Source: Timema cristinae
Taxonomy: Eukaryota > Arthropoda > Insecta > Phasmatodea > Timematidae
Length of the DNA: 64,000 bases
NCBI GenBank assembly: GCA_039000515.1
Contig: JBCFYV010002255.1
Coordinates: forward strand, 17,136,890-17,200,889
Direction: 5' to 3'
Position numbers and translations under genes: made by a program. Under the pieces are notes generated by a model. That model saw nothing but the letters and a program-made list of their open reading frames with translations. It searched no databases and was not told the origin of the DNA. Numbering within the stretch: the stretch's first letter is position 1; each line of letters starts with the position of its first letter. Shown here piece after piece: positions 22,791 to 33,231 of this stretch.

Positions 22791-23120
22791 TGGTGTGGTC
22801 AGTGCACCTGGCTACCAGCCTGGGGGGGAGTGGGGGAGGGTCCCGGGTTTGATTCCCAGCTGCTACCTTGGGTATTTTTCCTAAATGGAAACTACCTCAA
22901 TAATTAGGCTTAAGTGAGATTTAAGCGTTTCCATTGGTTCCAAACGCAAATACGCACTATTGCAATCACCTCATCTCATCGGGACATAGAAAGATCCTCC
23001 TTGGAAAGGAAGTACGATTAGTACATTCGGGCAACCCCTGGGCAACGGTAAATTAGTACTGCCTGATCTTTCAGCAAACTGAGCTGTAAATTGATGTAAC
23101 CCATACGCGCAATATTAATA
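22791..23120 (+). mobile_element. tRNA-derived SINE, family I, full copy
   Basis: Head ccacggtggtgtggtcagtg, an insertion of G-rich sequence, and a B-box (gggtttgattcccagctg, 22843 onward). The body includes tcatctcatcgggacataga and gattagtacattcgggcaac, ending tacgcgcaatattaata. The same body, 5'-truncated, is at 52090-52293. It does not carry the tail shared by SINE-A/B/C. Confidence 0.7.
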
Positions 23121-24070
23121 AACTTAAAGAAATTAGCTTTTTTTTTTGTTCTTGTCGAAGTTTGAAAAAATTCATGAAGTAAATGGGAGCCTCACCCAAA
23201 AAAATGGTATATGAAAAAATAAATGGGCCAGGCCTCTATTCCATGCGTGAGGTTAATATCATTATGATCAATATTGCATGGATTTCCTTCAATTCCCCCT
23301 TCTCTCATGAAGAGAGGGAGGGAAGGTGGGAGATTGGACGGTGGGGAAAATGTCTCGTTAGCACATTTCTTGCAGAAGAAAGCCCTTGAGGGTTTGACCT
23401 CAGGCAATCAGTGGAGAGTGGTTATAAGAGAGGGGAAATGAGGAGGGTGGGGGTGTCTAAGGGTGAGAACGAAAAGGGGTTTGAAGGGGAGATAGGGGGG
23501 GTTAGAGGTTGAAAGCCGCCGCATGAATTCTTCATGACCTGCCGCCGACGCTAGAGAAAACCTCTGGTCCAAACTTTGATCATGCCCTTCCAACCTCCTT
23601 CTTGCACTCCCTTTCAAGCCCTTTTACGCAACTGTAACCGAACTACCCCTAAGGATGGAGGGGTTGGACCTCCCAAGAGTTGTAATAGAATTCTCAACAG
23701 TCGCAAACACTAGCGCACCCAAGTTTCTCCTGAGAGCACATTTTAGAGGGATGGAGAGGGGGGAGGGTGCTAAGTTCAGTCCAATTTTCACAGTAAGGAC
23801 ATAATCTAACAGTTAGAAAAGGATATATAGCTACTTTCACGTATTTATACTCCAGATCAAATTATCTACGGTCACTTTTGATGGATATCGTCAACACCCG
23901 TATAATAACAAGAATAATATGGTAAAATATGATCAATATTGGACAAAATAAAACCTGTTTGTATTTTTAAAATGTTTATTTCTATCTATATACTAATATA
24001 TTTTACATTCACAAAATTAAAAATATGGCGTCTCTTTTTACTTGAAACTCAAAGTAAACAATTATCCATT
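23121..24070. other. Purine-rich intergenic stretch
   Basis: From about 23300 to 23770 the plus strand is unusually purine-rich (agagagggagggaaggtggg and similar), then returns to AT-rich sequence. Several overlapping frames on both strands here (23183-23389, 23192-23407, 23408-23617) are composition artefacts with no domain I recognise. Confidence 0.45.
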
Positions 24071-24071
24071 T

Positions 24072-24333
24072 ACCCGCCTTGGTGGCGTAGTTATCTAACG
24101 TGCTAGTTTCGTGTTGATCTAAACTGCAGAGGACGGGGAGACCGAGGTTAAAATCTAACTAGGGGTGAAATAGGGGTGTTTTTTCCTAAATGGTTTCCCA
24201 CTCTCCGTCCATGCAAATTCGTTTAATTTCCTCTAAATTCAACCTTCCCAATTCCTAATCCATTACTGTAATTAGTACTTAAACTTAAGTTATAACCCAA
24301 ACGGGTAGTAAGACGTGATGCTAAAAAAAATAT
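24072..24333 (+). mobile_element. SINE-B copy 2
   Basis: Complete head (acccgccttggtggcgtagt) with a mutated B-box (gaggttaaaatctaac), the body (ttcctctaaattcaaccttc), tail (ataacccaaacgggtagtaa) and an A/T-rich end. Immediately downstream (24347) a SINE-C head begins, so two related SINEs stand in tandem. Confidence 0.82.
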
Positions 24334-24346
24334 ATATACCCATTTG

Positions 24347-24420
24347 ACCCGCTTCAGTGGCCGAATGGTTTAAGGCGTAAAATTTCCGAGTTCGGATTTT
24401 TTGACCATCACAATACTGTT
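24347..24420 (+). mobile_element. SINE-C head fragment
   Basis: gacccgcttcagtggccgaa then tggtttaaggcgtaaaattt matches the start of SINE-C. After about 50 bases the resemblance is lost (ttcggattttttgaccatca). The body and tail are absent. Confidence 0.55.
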
Positions 24421-24544
24421 TTCAACGTCACGAGGCGAGAAATTAAAAATATGTTCCCCACCTCTTATAGCTTGGCTGGTCAAATGAGGACAGGTGGGTA
24501 GGATAACGTTTTCCCAGATACACAGTTTTAACTAGTAATATGTG

Positions 24545-24820
24545 GGTGGCCTGGTGGTTTAGTGGTAAGGTGTCGGACTTATGTACTGGGGGTCCGGGGT
24601 TCAATCCTCGGTCCCGGCACAGATTTATCTATTGCCAAACCCTTCCTTCACCTCTGACAAGACATCTTGTGAATGTGAGGAATGCCAGGCCTCCACCGTG
24701 GTTCGGATTCCACGTTAAACTGTAGGTCCTCCATTTTATCTCACAATCATCCTACCATTACACATTAGCGTAAGTGTGTATAGCCCTCCGGGGTAGTAAG
24801 ATTAGGTGATAATAATAATA
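24545..24820 (+). mobile_element. SINE-A copy 5
   Basis: Full head with ggtttagtggtaaggtgtcg (A-box) and ggggttcaatcctcggtccc (B-box), the body (caccgtggttcggattccac) and the shared tail in mutated form (ccctccggggtagtaagatt), ending with a short TAA run. No secure target duplication. The in-frame translation at 24540-24725 is an accident of the SINE. Confidence 0.88.
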
Positions 24821-24867
24821 CGATGTGTGTTCTGGTAGCCTGAACTAAGCTTAGTCACTGATCTGTG

Positions 24868-25090
24868 CAGAGCTGATAGCTTAGATCAATCGGTTGTATG
24901 TCTGCTTACTGAATTAAGGGTATCTATGTTCGATTTTTGCTATAAACGATACATTTAAATTTGGTGAACTTGAATTGAGGGCTTTCTCATTTAAATAATT
25001 AAGGCATGTGTGCTCTGTATATTTCAGTTAGTTTACAAGTCTTGGGTAGTCATCATGTTCAAAAAGTGCATAATAAATATCAGTAATAAA
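24868..25090 (+). mobile_element. SINE family G, diverged copy
   Basis: The head-like segment agctgatagcttagatcaat … gtatctatgttcgatttttg and a later ttcagttagtttacaagtct resemble the family G copy at 14410-14662 (ccttagctctgtcagtaaag, aggttcgattctt, aagttagtttataaatcgtg). Divergence is high. Confidence 0.4.
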
Positions 25091-25120
25091 TATATTTAGT
25101 TGTATTATTAATAATACAAC

Positions 25121-25350
25121 TGCTGCATGGTCTAAGGCACTACTTTCGCAGTAAGATAGATTGCCGATGACGGAGAGATCGAGGTTCTAATCTCTTCCAG
25201 GTGTATTGAGGGTTGTTTTCCCAAAATAATTCTCCACTCTCCCTCCAGGTAAATTCAGATACACCACCTCTAATTATAATCCCTAATACAATTAGCGTAA
25301 TTATAACATAAGCGTATAACCCGAACGGGTAGTAAGACATGGTGATAAAA
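25121..25350 (+). mobile_element. SINE-C copy
   Basis: tRNA-like head gctgcatggtctaaggcact (A-box region), degenerate B-box (gaggttctaatctctt), the body (ctccactctccctccaggta) and an almost perfect shared tail (cgtataacccgaacgggtag, then taagacatggtg). Confidence 0.78.
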
Positions 25351-25539
25351 AAAATTTAATAAAATGTACTTACCATGTCAGGGTTTTACTCTAGTAAATT
25401 AGAGATGACGAAGGTAGAACTTAAAGGAAAAGTTGCCGAATTTTGTTGGAGGGAAATTGATAAACCATTCAGTAAAACGAAAAACTTAGTACACCATAGT
25501 GGGATTATAATCCCAACCGTGCCGTCATCGGCAAACTTA

Positions 25540-25830
25540 TTATTATTATTATTATTATTATTAGCAGCCCATCTTACTACCCGTTCGGGTTATACGCACT
25601 TACGCTAATGTGTAATGGTAGGGTGATTGTGAGATGAAATGAATAACCTACAGTTTAACGTGGAATCCGAACTACGGTGGTGGCCTGGCATTCCCCACAT
25701 TCACAAGATGTCTTGCCAGAGGTGAAGGAAGGGTTTGGCAATCAGATAAATCTTTGCCGGTACCGAGGATTGAACCCCGGCCGCCAGCATAGAAGTCCGA
25801 CACCTTACCCCTAGACCACCAGGTCACCCG
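25540..25830 (-). mobile_element. SINE-A copy 6 (full length, minus)
   Basis: The TAA tail complement at 25540-25562 is followed by cttactacccgttcgggtta, the body complement and the head complement (ccttacccctagaccaccag). It is bounded by a perfect 12-bp duplication, tcggcaaactta, at 25528-25539 and 25831-25842. Confidence 0.94.
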
Positions 25831-25932
25831 TCGGCAAACTTAACTAGATGAGCGTGGCATTTAGTTCGCGTGCCCACATATGCAGGCTTATTCATATTAA
25901 GGGTATTTAATATGCTTCTTTTTGAACCAGCT

Positions 25933-26178
25933 AGTCACCCGCCTTGGGTGGCGTAGTTAGCTTACGCGCTAGTCGTTGTTGAGCTAGACTGCCGAGGATG
26001 GGGGAGATCGAGGTTCGAATCTCGGTCAGGTGAGCTAGGGTAGGGGTTTTCCACTCTACCTCCACGCAAATGCGGGTTCACTTTCTCTAAATTCAACCTT
26101 CCCAATTCCTAGCCCATTAGCATAATTAGTACTTAAGCGTATAACCCAAACGGGTATTGAGACGTGCTGCTAAAATTT
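25933..26178 (+). mobile_element. SINE-B copy 3 with TSD
   Basis: Head acccgccttgggtggcgtag, B-box gaggttcgaatctcggtcag (26010 onward), body (cctccacgcaaatgcgggtt) and the shared tail (gcgtataacccaaacgggta). The 8-bp duplication aaccagct is at 25925-25932 and 26179-26186. It is missing a little body sequence after the head compared with other copies. Confidence 0.88.
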
Positions 26179-26186
26179 AACCAGCT

Positions 26187-27368
26187 GTATATATATATCA
26201 TCACATAACTTACAAACGAAATTAATTTTATAGCCAACACAACAAGTTTAATGGACGTTAAATAATCACTGAGAGGGTAAAAAACCACAATTCCATAGAT
26301 TATATTACTTTACTAACCAAAATGGTAATCGAACCCACACGCACTATCGACAGAGCCAAGGAATAAGGTTTTCACTTCATCCTATAACGTACACAGATGA
26401 GATAAATAACTATAAAAAAACAAGACAATGAATAACATAAGATGTGAGGACATGAATAATAACTAGTGTTTTACACAAAGAATCGGATCAAATATTAAAG
26501 TTTTAGTGGACGAATGGGGCCCAAGTGAATTGTTCAACAACCATGGAACAAAACAAGGTCGTTGCTTTATTCAAAGAAGAAGAAAAAATATAGCGAGGAA
26601 GACCTTCAGAGATATTGCAGCCATTATGCAAATCAAAAGGACGATTCGAGTCCATTTTGTAAGGCAAGGATTTCTTTGCTTCTTCTTCTTCTTTACAGCT
26701 TTTGAGAACCAGAGGCGAAAACATCTACCTCATTTCCCCTTATTTTTTTGCTTTCTTTTGTCTTTAAAAAAAATATTATATAAGTTACTTTCAACGGAAT
26801 TCCTTTTGTTTTTAAGGAAGATGAAGAGGTGTACAGGTGAAAAACCAAAAAACATAAAGTTAAGTTTTTTTTTAAAGCGGCAGCGACAGATTTAGTAATA
26901 AATACCTTATAAACTGTATTATCATAATCTGTACGTCCCACAAAAATGCAATTAATAATTAAATTTAATGACGTTGCATACTTGGTAAATTTCAAGCTAT
27001 TTTGCGAAGCGGGCTGCATCTTATCTCGACACACATAAGCAGTCTAAGCACTATCAAACGAAGAAAATGGAAAGAGAGGGAATAAAATTAGTAATTCATC
27101 ATAAAATACTTCTTGTTTACCTTCTGATGACACTTCCCTTATTCGGTTGAAGAGTATAAATACTCACGTTATTATTTACGTTTGGATAGTATTAAATTAC
27201 ATGTCAAAATTACTTTTTCCTTGTTTCATATTCTAGATATAAAAATGCTTCCACGAATTTTTTTTAAATCTATTCCCTGGCAAAAAAGATTCCTACAGGC
27301 CATTATAGTGAATATACCAAATATCCTGAGTTTTATACAATAAAAAAACAGCAGATTTACAAAAAAAC
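26187..27368. other. Intergenic stretch with low-complexity frames
   Basis: A minus-strand tRNA-like remnant (complement aatcgaacccacacgcacta, 26326 onward) resembles a family G head. Two long frames overlap on opposite strands (plus 26506-26895, minus 26693-27034). Both are dominated by Lys/Phe runs from aagaagaag/ttcttcttc sequence and have no domain I recognise, so I do not call either as a gene. Confidence 0.4.
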
Positions 27369-27369
27369 T

Positions 27370-27673
27370 ATTATTATTATTATTATTATTATTATTAGCA
27401 CCGCGTCTTACTACCCATTCGGGTTATACGCACTTACGCTAATGTAATGGTAGGGTGATTGTGAGATGAAATGGAGGGCCTACAGTTTAACGTGGGATCC
27501 AAAACACGGTGGAGGCCTGGCATTCCACACATTCACAAGATGTGATTAATACACGTCTTGTCAGAGGTGAAGGAAGGGTTTGGTAATCAGATAAATCTGT
27601 GCCGGGACCGGGTATTGAACCCCAAACCCCCAGCACATAAATCTGACACCTTACCACTAGACCACCAGGTCAA
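27370..27673 (-). mobile_element. SINE-A copy 7 (minus)
   Basis: TAA-tail complement (27370-27396), cttactacccattcgggtta, the body complement including acacgtcttgtcagaggtga, and the head complement (taccactagaccaccaggtc). Probable duplication: aaaaaacta at 27362-27370 and again at 27681-27689, weak because of the poly-A context. Confidence 0.88.
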
Positions 27674-27870
27674 CCCCCCCAAAAAACTAATAAAAATTAA
27701 AAATTCAAAAAAAAGTGCAATTATGAAGGAATATTTAAAGAAATAACTTTGAACTTGTGTTTATTGTTTCAATGTGACGTCATTAAAACCCAATGAAAAA
27801 ACGTAAATACATGAACATGGGAAATCTTATCTTGACTTGCCGTGACGTCACGGGTAGGCAACGTCCTTAA

Positions 27871-28250
27871 GATGTGAGTGTAGGAAAGGCAAGAAAGGAT
27901 ATGTTTTTTTTCAGTTTGTATAGAAAAACCTTTTTTTGGTCAAAATAAATAAAATGTTACTCCAGTTAAAATACAAAGTTAAATTGTATTCACATGGTGA
28001 TATCAACAGTTGTTGAATATCTGTTATTAGCATAGCGGCAGTAATGACAAACTTTTTAAATAAAGAGAAAAAGTTGTCATTAAATTCCAGGACATCCTTA
28101 GCAGATGTCCAACAACTGTTGATATCATCACTTGAAGAAAATTAAACTCTATCCTTATATTGAGCAATATTTTATTTAGTTCAACCAAAAAAATGTTTTG
28201 CTATATAAAATTAAAAAAAAAAAAAACATATTTTCTTGCATCTCATACAA
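27871..28250 (-). mobile_element. Family D element, copy 4
   Basis: TTAA at 27867-27870 is followed by gatgtgagtgtaggaaaggc. Landmarks: ttttttggtcaaaataaata, tcacatggtgatatcaacag (27990-28009), the asymmetric centre in minus orientation (attagcatagcggcagtaat) and the second arm aacaactgttgatatcatca (28111 onward). It ends around ttcttgcatctcatac, and the right TTAA is lost. Confidence 0.82.
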
Positions 28251-28259
28251 AAAGAATGT

Positions 28260-29497
28260 CCATGCCAGATTTCATTAAATTTGGTCCACACATTTGGAGG
28301 TAATGTAACAGAATAAACATTAAAAAGTTGAGTTAAAAAAGGACACTACTTAACTCAGACGAAAGGAACCCACTTTGAATCGCTTTTAAATTTAAGACCT
28401 TAAGGAAAAAAATCACAACCTATTCCTTCCTCACCAACGTGGGAAAAGAGGTTGGAGGGGTTAAGGGGTGGAGGGAGTCAAGGGAGGGGGGGGGGGTATT
28501 TTAAAACCTTAGATTATTAGGCTGCACGTCTCTTTACGAAGTCAGTGGTTCTGGGTTCGATAATACACTATAAAGGTAAACAAATTAGTTTCACTTACCA
28601 AACTCAGTATTTTTAAATTATAATTATTTCAATCTCTATTTGACGATCTTCTCAAAATAATTAGTAGTAACTATAAAGCTAGGTACACCAGCTTGGTTGA
28701 ATAAGACTTTGAAGCCTAGGGTTCGATTATCTATCAAATACGCTGCAATGTTTTTTTTCTCTTCAAAAATGTTGTTTACAATCACATTTACAAGCTAATG
28801 ATACTACATTTTGGAACTAATTATATTCTAAATGTCCCAAGATGATAGTATTTTTAAACCATGCTCTAATATTTGTATGGAATCGTTTACAAAACGGTTG
28901 GAAAGACGAATAAGTGTGTTTATCAAATACAAGTTTATGAAATTCATGACGCAAGAGTGCGTGCTAAATGATAATAAAAAAGAGACGTGATTTAATTTTC
29001 TCTCATTCGTTCTCCCAACTTCAATAAGATAGCTTAATTTGAAGGATTAATAAAAGATTTATTATGGAATAACACCAAGAACGAGGGAAACATTACTTCA
29101 TTACAACCAACTTAAGGATGTCTGAACTATTTCAGGGAACATACAAATACCGACTAATTGGCTAATTAGCAAAGGGGGCTAAAATAAACAACTTTTGGGG
29201 TGAGCGTCACCCTTTACTGGTAACAAATACTAATTAAAATATTTACTAAATTTAATTGCCATATGATTTAAAAAAATATATATTTGTAAGTGAAGAGTTA
29301 AACATTTACTATCCAATTTTAATAGAAAAGGCCAATGATAATAAATGTTACTCGATATACATTTACTTATTCATAGTAATAGAACCTTCAGCTAACACTT
29401 TTTATGTATATTATCCTAAAAATAATATGATACTATACATTTTGGCGGCCAAAAAGTTTTTTTTTTCCCTAAATTCATCTGCCTATGAAAATTGGAC

Positions 29498-29528
<31 letters not shown>

Positions 29529-29570
29529 ATATATTCGAAAACCAAAATATTATAAGAAAACTTTTATAAA
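28260..29570. other. AT-rich intergenic stretch
   Basis: Contains a G-rich tract (28445-28497). Two B-box-like words (ttctgggttcgataat near 28549; agcctagggttcgattatct near 28713) suggest decayed tRNA-derived SINE heads. A perfect (AT)n microsatellite lies at 29498-29522. No gene recognised; the 99-codon frame at 29256-29555 ends in the microsatellite. Confidence 0.45.
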
Positions 29571-29575
29571 AATCA

Positions 29576-29705
29576 GGTGACCTGGTGGTCTAGAGGTAAG
29601 GTGTCAGACTCCTGTGCTGGGGTCTGGGGTTCAATCCTCGCTCTTGGCACAGATTTATCTGATTGCCAAACACTTCCTTCACTTCTGACAATAATAATAA
29701 TAATT
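29576..29705 (+). mobile_element. SINE-A copy 8, internally deleted mini-SINE
   Basis: Complete tRNA-like head (ggtgacctggtggtctagag, B-box ggttcaatcctcg) and the first body segment (gattgccaaacacttccttc), which passes directly from cttctgaca into (ataat)n repeats. About 150 bp of body and the conserved 3' tail are absent, yet a TAA-type end follows. Either a deletion removed the 3' half, or a truncated RNA was retroposed. Confidence 0.8.
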
Positions 29706-30845
29706 ATTATTTTTACTTAATCTCTTATTAAACCTACATACAGGTACACTTTAATATTTAAAAAAAACATGTGTTTGACAATTTGGGACGATGGGTTTGG
29801 GTCACTGAACGGATGTGTTTGAAATAGTTTATTCTGTTCATAATGGACCCTTAAATTATATGTAGTAAGGCCACTAATAACCATTGCACTGTTATTAATT
29901 AGTACTTATAATACGCTTCTTTCAACAAAAAATTACACTATTTACTTAAGTCTATGTTACTTTTTATTTTGTGAGCCACACATTTATTTTAATTAATTTT
30001 GTGTTTTAACTTTAATGTGTTTATCTGCTAAAGTAACTTTACCTTTTGTGATTTTACGTTTCTCATTCCACAAAATACAAATTTAAAATACAGTCGCTTT
30101 ATTTTTGTATACAATGATGCACTATACCGATCAGTTGTGGTTTTTTTTCAAACGATGTAATCGATTATTTTAAACAAATTACTGTACTCGCAAATAAAAT
30201 GAATTTACCATCAAATGAATGTACTTTTTTTTTTCTATTCAACTTACGAGCAGTTAATTTTCTTTCCATTGCAGATTTATTCTTCATTGCTCGGTTGCGC
30301 AGGGGGTATAAAGTCAAACTTCCTTATGAAGGGCCTTATTGACAGCTATAAAAGCTACAAGATCAACTTTCACGTAATACATGTGATCTTCAGCTGTCCC
30401 TTTTGATAGATATTATCAATATCTATAAAATAACCCTAATAATATAGTAAAATGTTTTGAATTTTGGCCACAAAGTAAATACTGTATGCCTGTATTTTCA
30501 AAAATATAATTCTTATGAAAATTGGACTATATATGTTACTCCCTTCTTTCCTTTTAATTCAGCACGTGTTAAGTCCTTCACCCCCTCCCTTCCCCCTCTG
30601 ACGCCTCTTGCGCGTTAGAAGGGGGTGAGTTAAGGGGGTAGTAGAGGGTGCACTCGCCACACATTCCACACCCCCTCCTCCCAAGCTATTAATTACAAGG
30701 CAAGACAAGCCTGCTCCGTAATTAAGTGGCGGCTATTACACCAAGTGTACCCTTGGGTGCATCGTAATGGCGCGCCTCTTTGTTGTTGTCGTTTTAAATT
30801 TGGGACGGAAGCAAGTCGCCGAACAATCATTATTAAAGTTAATTT
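29706..30845. other. AT-rich intergenic stretch
   Basis: No gene found. At about 30540-30780 the composition is GC-richer, with pyrimidine- and purine-rich tracts (ccccctcccttccccctctg). The small frame at 30693-30881 on the minus strand has no recognisable domain. Confidence 0.4.
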
Positions 30846-31080
30846 TTCAGTGGCTGGATGGTATAAGACTCTTAAAGGCATCGAGTTTGTGTTGGACTGG
30901 TCAGCTTATGACGGGGAGATCGGGGTTGGAGTCCCGGTCAAGTCTACTGAAGGGGTTTTTCTCCAAATGGTTTTCCACTCTCCCTCCACGCAATGGTGGC
31001 TACCCTTTCCCTAAAATCAACCTTTCTAATACATACTACGCATATTACTATCCGTGCGAGCTATCTTCGTATCTACGGTA
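30846..31080 (+). mobile_element. SINE-C copy, diverged
   Basis: Head ttcagtggctggatggtata, then gcttatgacggggagatcgg, B-box remnant (gggttggagtcccggtcaag), body (ttttccactctccctccacg) and a decayed tail (gcatattactatccgtgcga). Two overlapping frames of 89 and 104 codons starting at 30745 and 30767 run through this SINE and are not credible genes. Confidence 0.7.
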
Positions 31081-31084
31081 ATGA

Positions 31085-31230
31085 AGAAGGGAAATGAAAG
31101 GTAGGATTCAGGTTAAATTTTCTCATATTTGAGAGGGAGGAGAGTGGTAAACAATCTAGGGAAACCCACCCCAGGACACCTTGCCAGGATTCGAGCTTTG
31201 ACCTTCAAAACCAAATTATATGAAACTGAC
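31085..31230 (-). mobile_element. SINE-B/C fragment (minus), inverted to its neighbour
   Basis: The complement of the B-box region (ccttgccaggattcgagctt) and of the body (gagagggaggagagtggtaa) is present. The copy lacks a recognisable 3' tail. It forms a tail-to-tail inverted pair with the plus-strand copy at 30846-31080. Confidence 0.55.
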
Positions 31231-31280
31231 GCCTTTGTCCGTATTGTTACAGGTGCGAGTAGAATGTATTTGAGCTTCGT

Positions 31281-31750
31281 TAAAGTTCTTTTAATTTTAT
31301 TGTCCGTTTACTTCTTAGCTCCATAGTGAGAAAGATTTGAGGATACTTTTAATTTTATTGTCCGTTTACTTCTTAGCTCCATAGTGAGAAAGATTTGAGG
31401 ATACTTTTAATTTATTGTCCGTTAGTTCTTAGTCCTAGTGAGAAATATTGAGATACTTTAATTTATGTCCGTTTACTTCTTAGTTCCATAGTGAGAAATA
31501 TTTGAGGATACTTTTAATTTTATTGTCCGTTTACTTCTTAGTTCCATAGTGAGAAAGATTTGAGGATACTTTTAATTTTATTGTCCGTTTACTTCTTAGT
31601 TCCATAGTGAGAAAGATTTGAGATACTTTAATTTATTGTCCGTTTACTTCTTAGTTCCATAGTGAGAAAGATTTGAAGATACTTTTAATCTTAATGTCCA
31701 TTTACTTCTTAGTTCCATAGTGAGAAAGGTTTGAAGATACTTTTAATTAG
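31281..31750 (+). repeat. 58-bp minisatellite, about 8 units
   Basis: Unit of about 58 bp containing gatttgaggatacttttaat, tttattgtccgtttacttct and tagctccatagtgagaaa. Units are highly similar except around 31400-31500 and 31620-31640, where many single bases are missing, mostly from short runs (cttagtcctagtg for cttagctccatagtg; atttatgtccg for attttattgtccg). A later variant has ttagttccatag for ttagctccatag. Confidence 0.9.
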
Positions 31751-31815
31751 TCCAATTTTTATAGTTTTTTTTCCTAAGGGAAAATACAAATATTTCTGGA
31801 TTGTTCTAAGGTTAA

Positions 31816-32020
31816 GGTGGGATTGTAGCGACTAAAAGTTAAGGGCAGTATTTTTACAGTTTGTATAGGGAAAAAAAAGTGTTCGGTAAATTAAATTAAA
31901 TATCTCTCCAGTATAAAAATAGAAAAATAAAATGTACATAATAATCTCTTCAACAGTTCTTTAATATTTGTCAAGAGTGGCTTAGAATTCAATGACATCT
32001 TTTTTCTCTTAATTAGTTTA
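31816..32020 (+). mobile_element. Family D element, left half only (copy 5)
   Basis: TTAA at 31812-31815, then ggtgggattgtagcgactaa, agttaagggcagtattttta, tctccagtataaaaatagaa, cttcaacagttctttaatat and gtggcttagaattcaatgac. The similarity stops near 32020 and no right end follows. Confidence 0.7.
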
Positions 32021-32857
32021 TTCAAACCTTTCACACTTTGGAGATATGAAGTAAAAGGACAGTAAAATTAAAAGTACTTTAACCAATTTTAAATACATTA
32101 AATACATACAGAAAACTTACTTATTTTACTTTTTTTCTCTCTCCCAACACGTCATTTTACCTTAAAAGACTGTTACAATATTCACACAGCTATGTTAGTA
32201 ATGAGAAAAGCTAAGAAGAAATTTAGTTAAATATTGAGTAGAGAGCTAGGGAAATTAGTACCATCCTACCAACATTATGAAGAATGGTACCAGATACCAC
32301 CAAGAACACGATAATGAGACAAAGTGGTTATAGGAGCGTTTTGTAACACACGCAAACCCTGCTAGCAAAGTAAAATGATCAAGATAATAGGACCACCATT
32401 CCTGACCTTTCCTTGGCTAGCAAAGTAATAATGGCTTCCTCATTATGGTACAAATGTCTCCATCTAAAGTTTATCCTGTATTCATGAAGAATATCACCCC
32501 CTACCCCCCGCCTTTATGACCGACCAATGAAGTATCATGTTCGTGTCTTAGTTTATACCATGTTGACTGGTTTATACCAGCGGTACACCGGGATTACGGC
32601 AGAAAGTCACGTAATAACTTTTTTTTTTTACCCATATATAATTTCCTCTTTTATACCCCTCCCCTTTAAAAAAAAAATTCTTAGAGATGTCGCTGCTAGT
32701 TACAGAGTACGGTATTGTAATTTTAAGTTTTAAACTTGTGATTTAAAATAACGTTTTTTTTTCACTGCGTGACTTACGAACTAACTTAACCTATAAAAGT
32801 ACACCTAAAATCAGATCACTTTTAGGAGACTCCTTTATAAGTATTTAAAACTGCTTT

Positions 32858-33103
32858 GGTTGTCAAATGATATAAGCCCTAGGGGGTCACTTTTGCAATG
32901 GACTGGACTGACTATGACGGGGAGATTAGCGTTCAAATTCTGGTCTGTTATACAGATTTTTTTTTTTATAAAATGTTTTTCCACTTTTTCTTCACAAAAA
33001 TTTGGTTATACTTCCTCAAAATTCGACCTTCCTCATCCTTAACACATTAGCTTAATTAATACTTAATATGGGTATAGCCCAAGCGGTCAGTAAGACGTGG
33101 TGC
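32858..33103 (+). mobile_element. SINE-C copy, diverged
   Basis: A head remnant (actatgacggggagattagc), B-box remnant (cgttcaaattctgg), the body (tcctcaaaattcgaccttcc) and the tail (acattagcttaattaatact … agcggtcagtaagacgtggt). The expected first part of the tRNA-like head is hard to see. Confidence 0.65.
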
Positions 33104-33231
33104 TTGGAAAAAAAAAAGGAAAGAAAAAAGATTTCTAAATAAAGCCTAACCAATATTTTTTAATCAAATAACCAAAGCTATTATTTATGCTTTTAGTGAG
33201 ATTACTCCATCTAGATATCTTATTTTGAAAT

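Noticed and set aside
26506..27034. Two longest overlapping frames on opposite strands (129 and 113 codons)
   Set aside because: Both owe their length to purine/pyrimidine-rich low-complexity sequence encoding Lys/Glu or Phe runs. No domain, no conserved motif and no sign of splicing was seen.
30745..31081. Overlapping 89- and 104-codon frames
   Set aside because: They read through the head and body of a SINE-C copy, so the openness is a property of the repeat.
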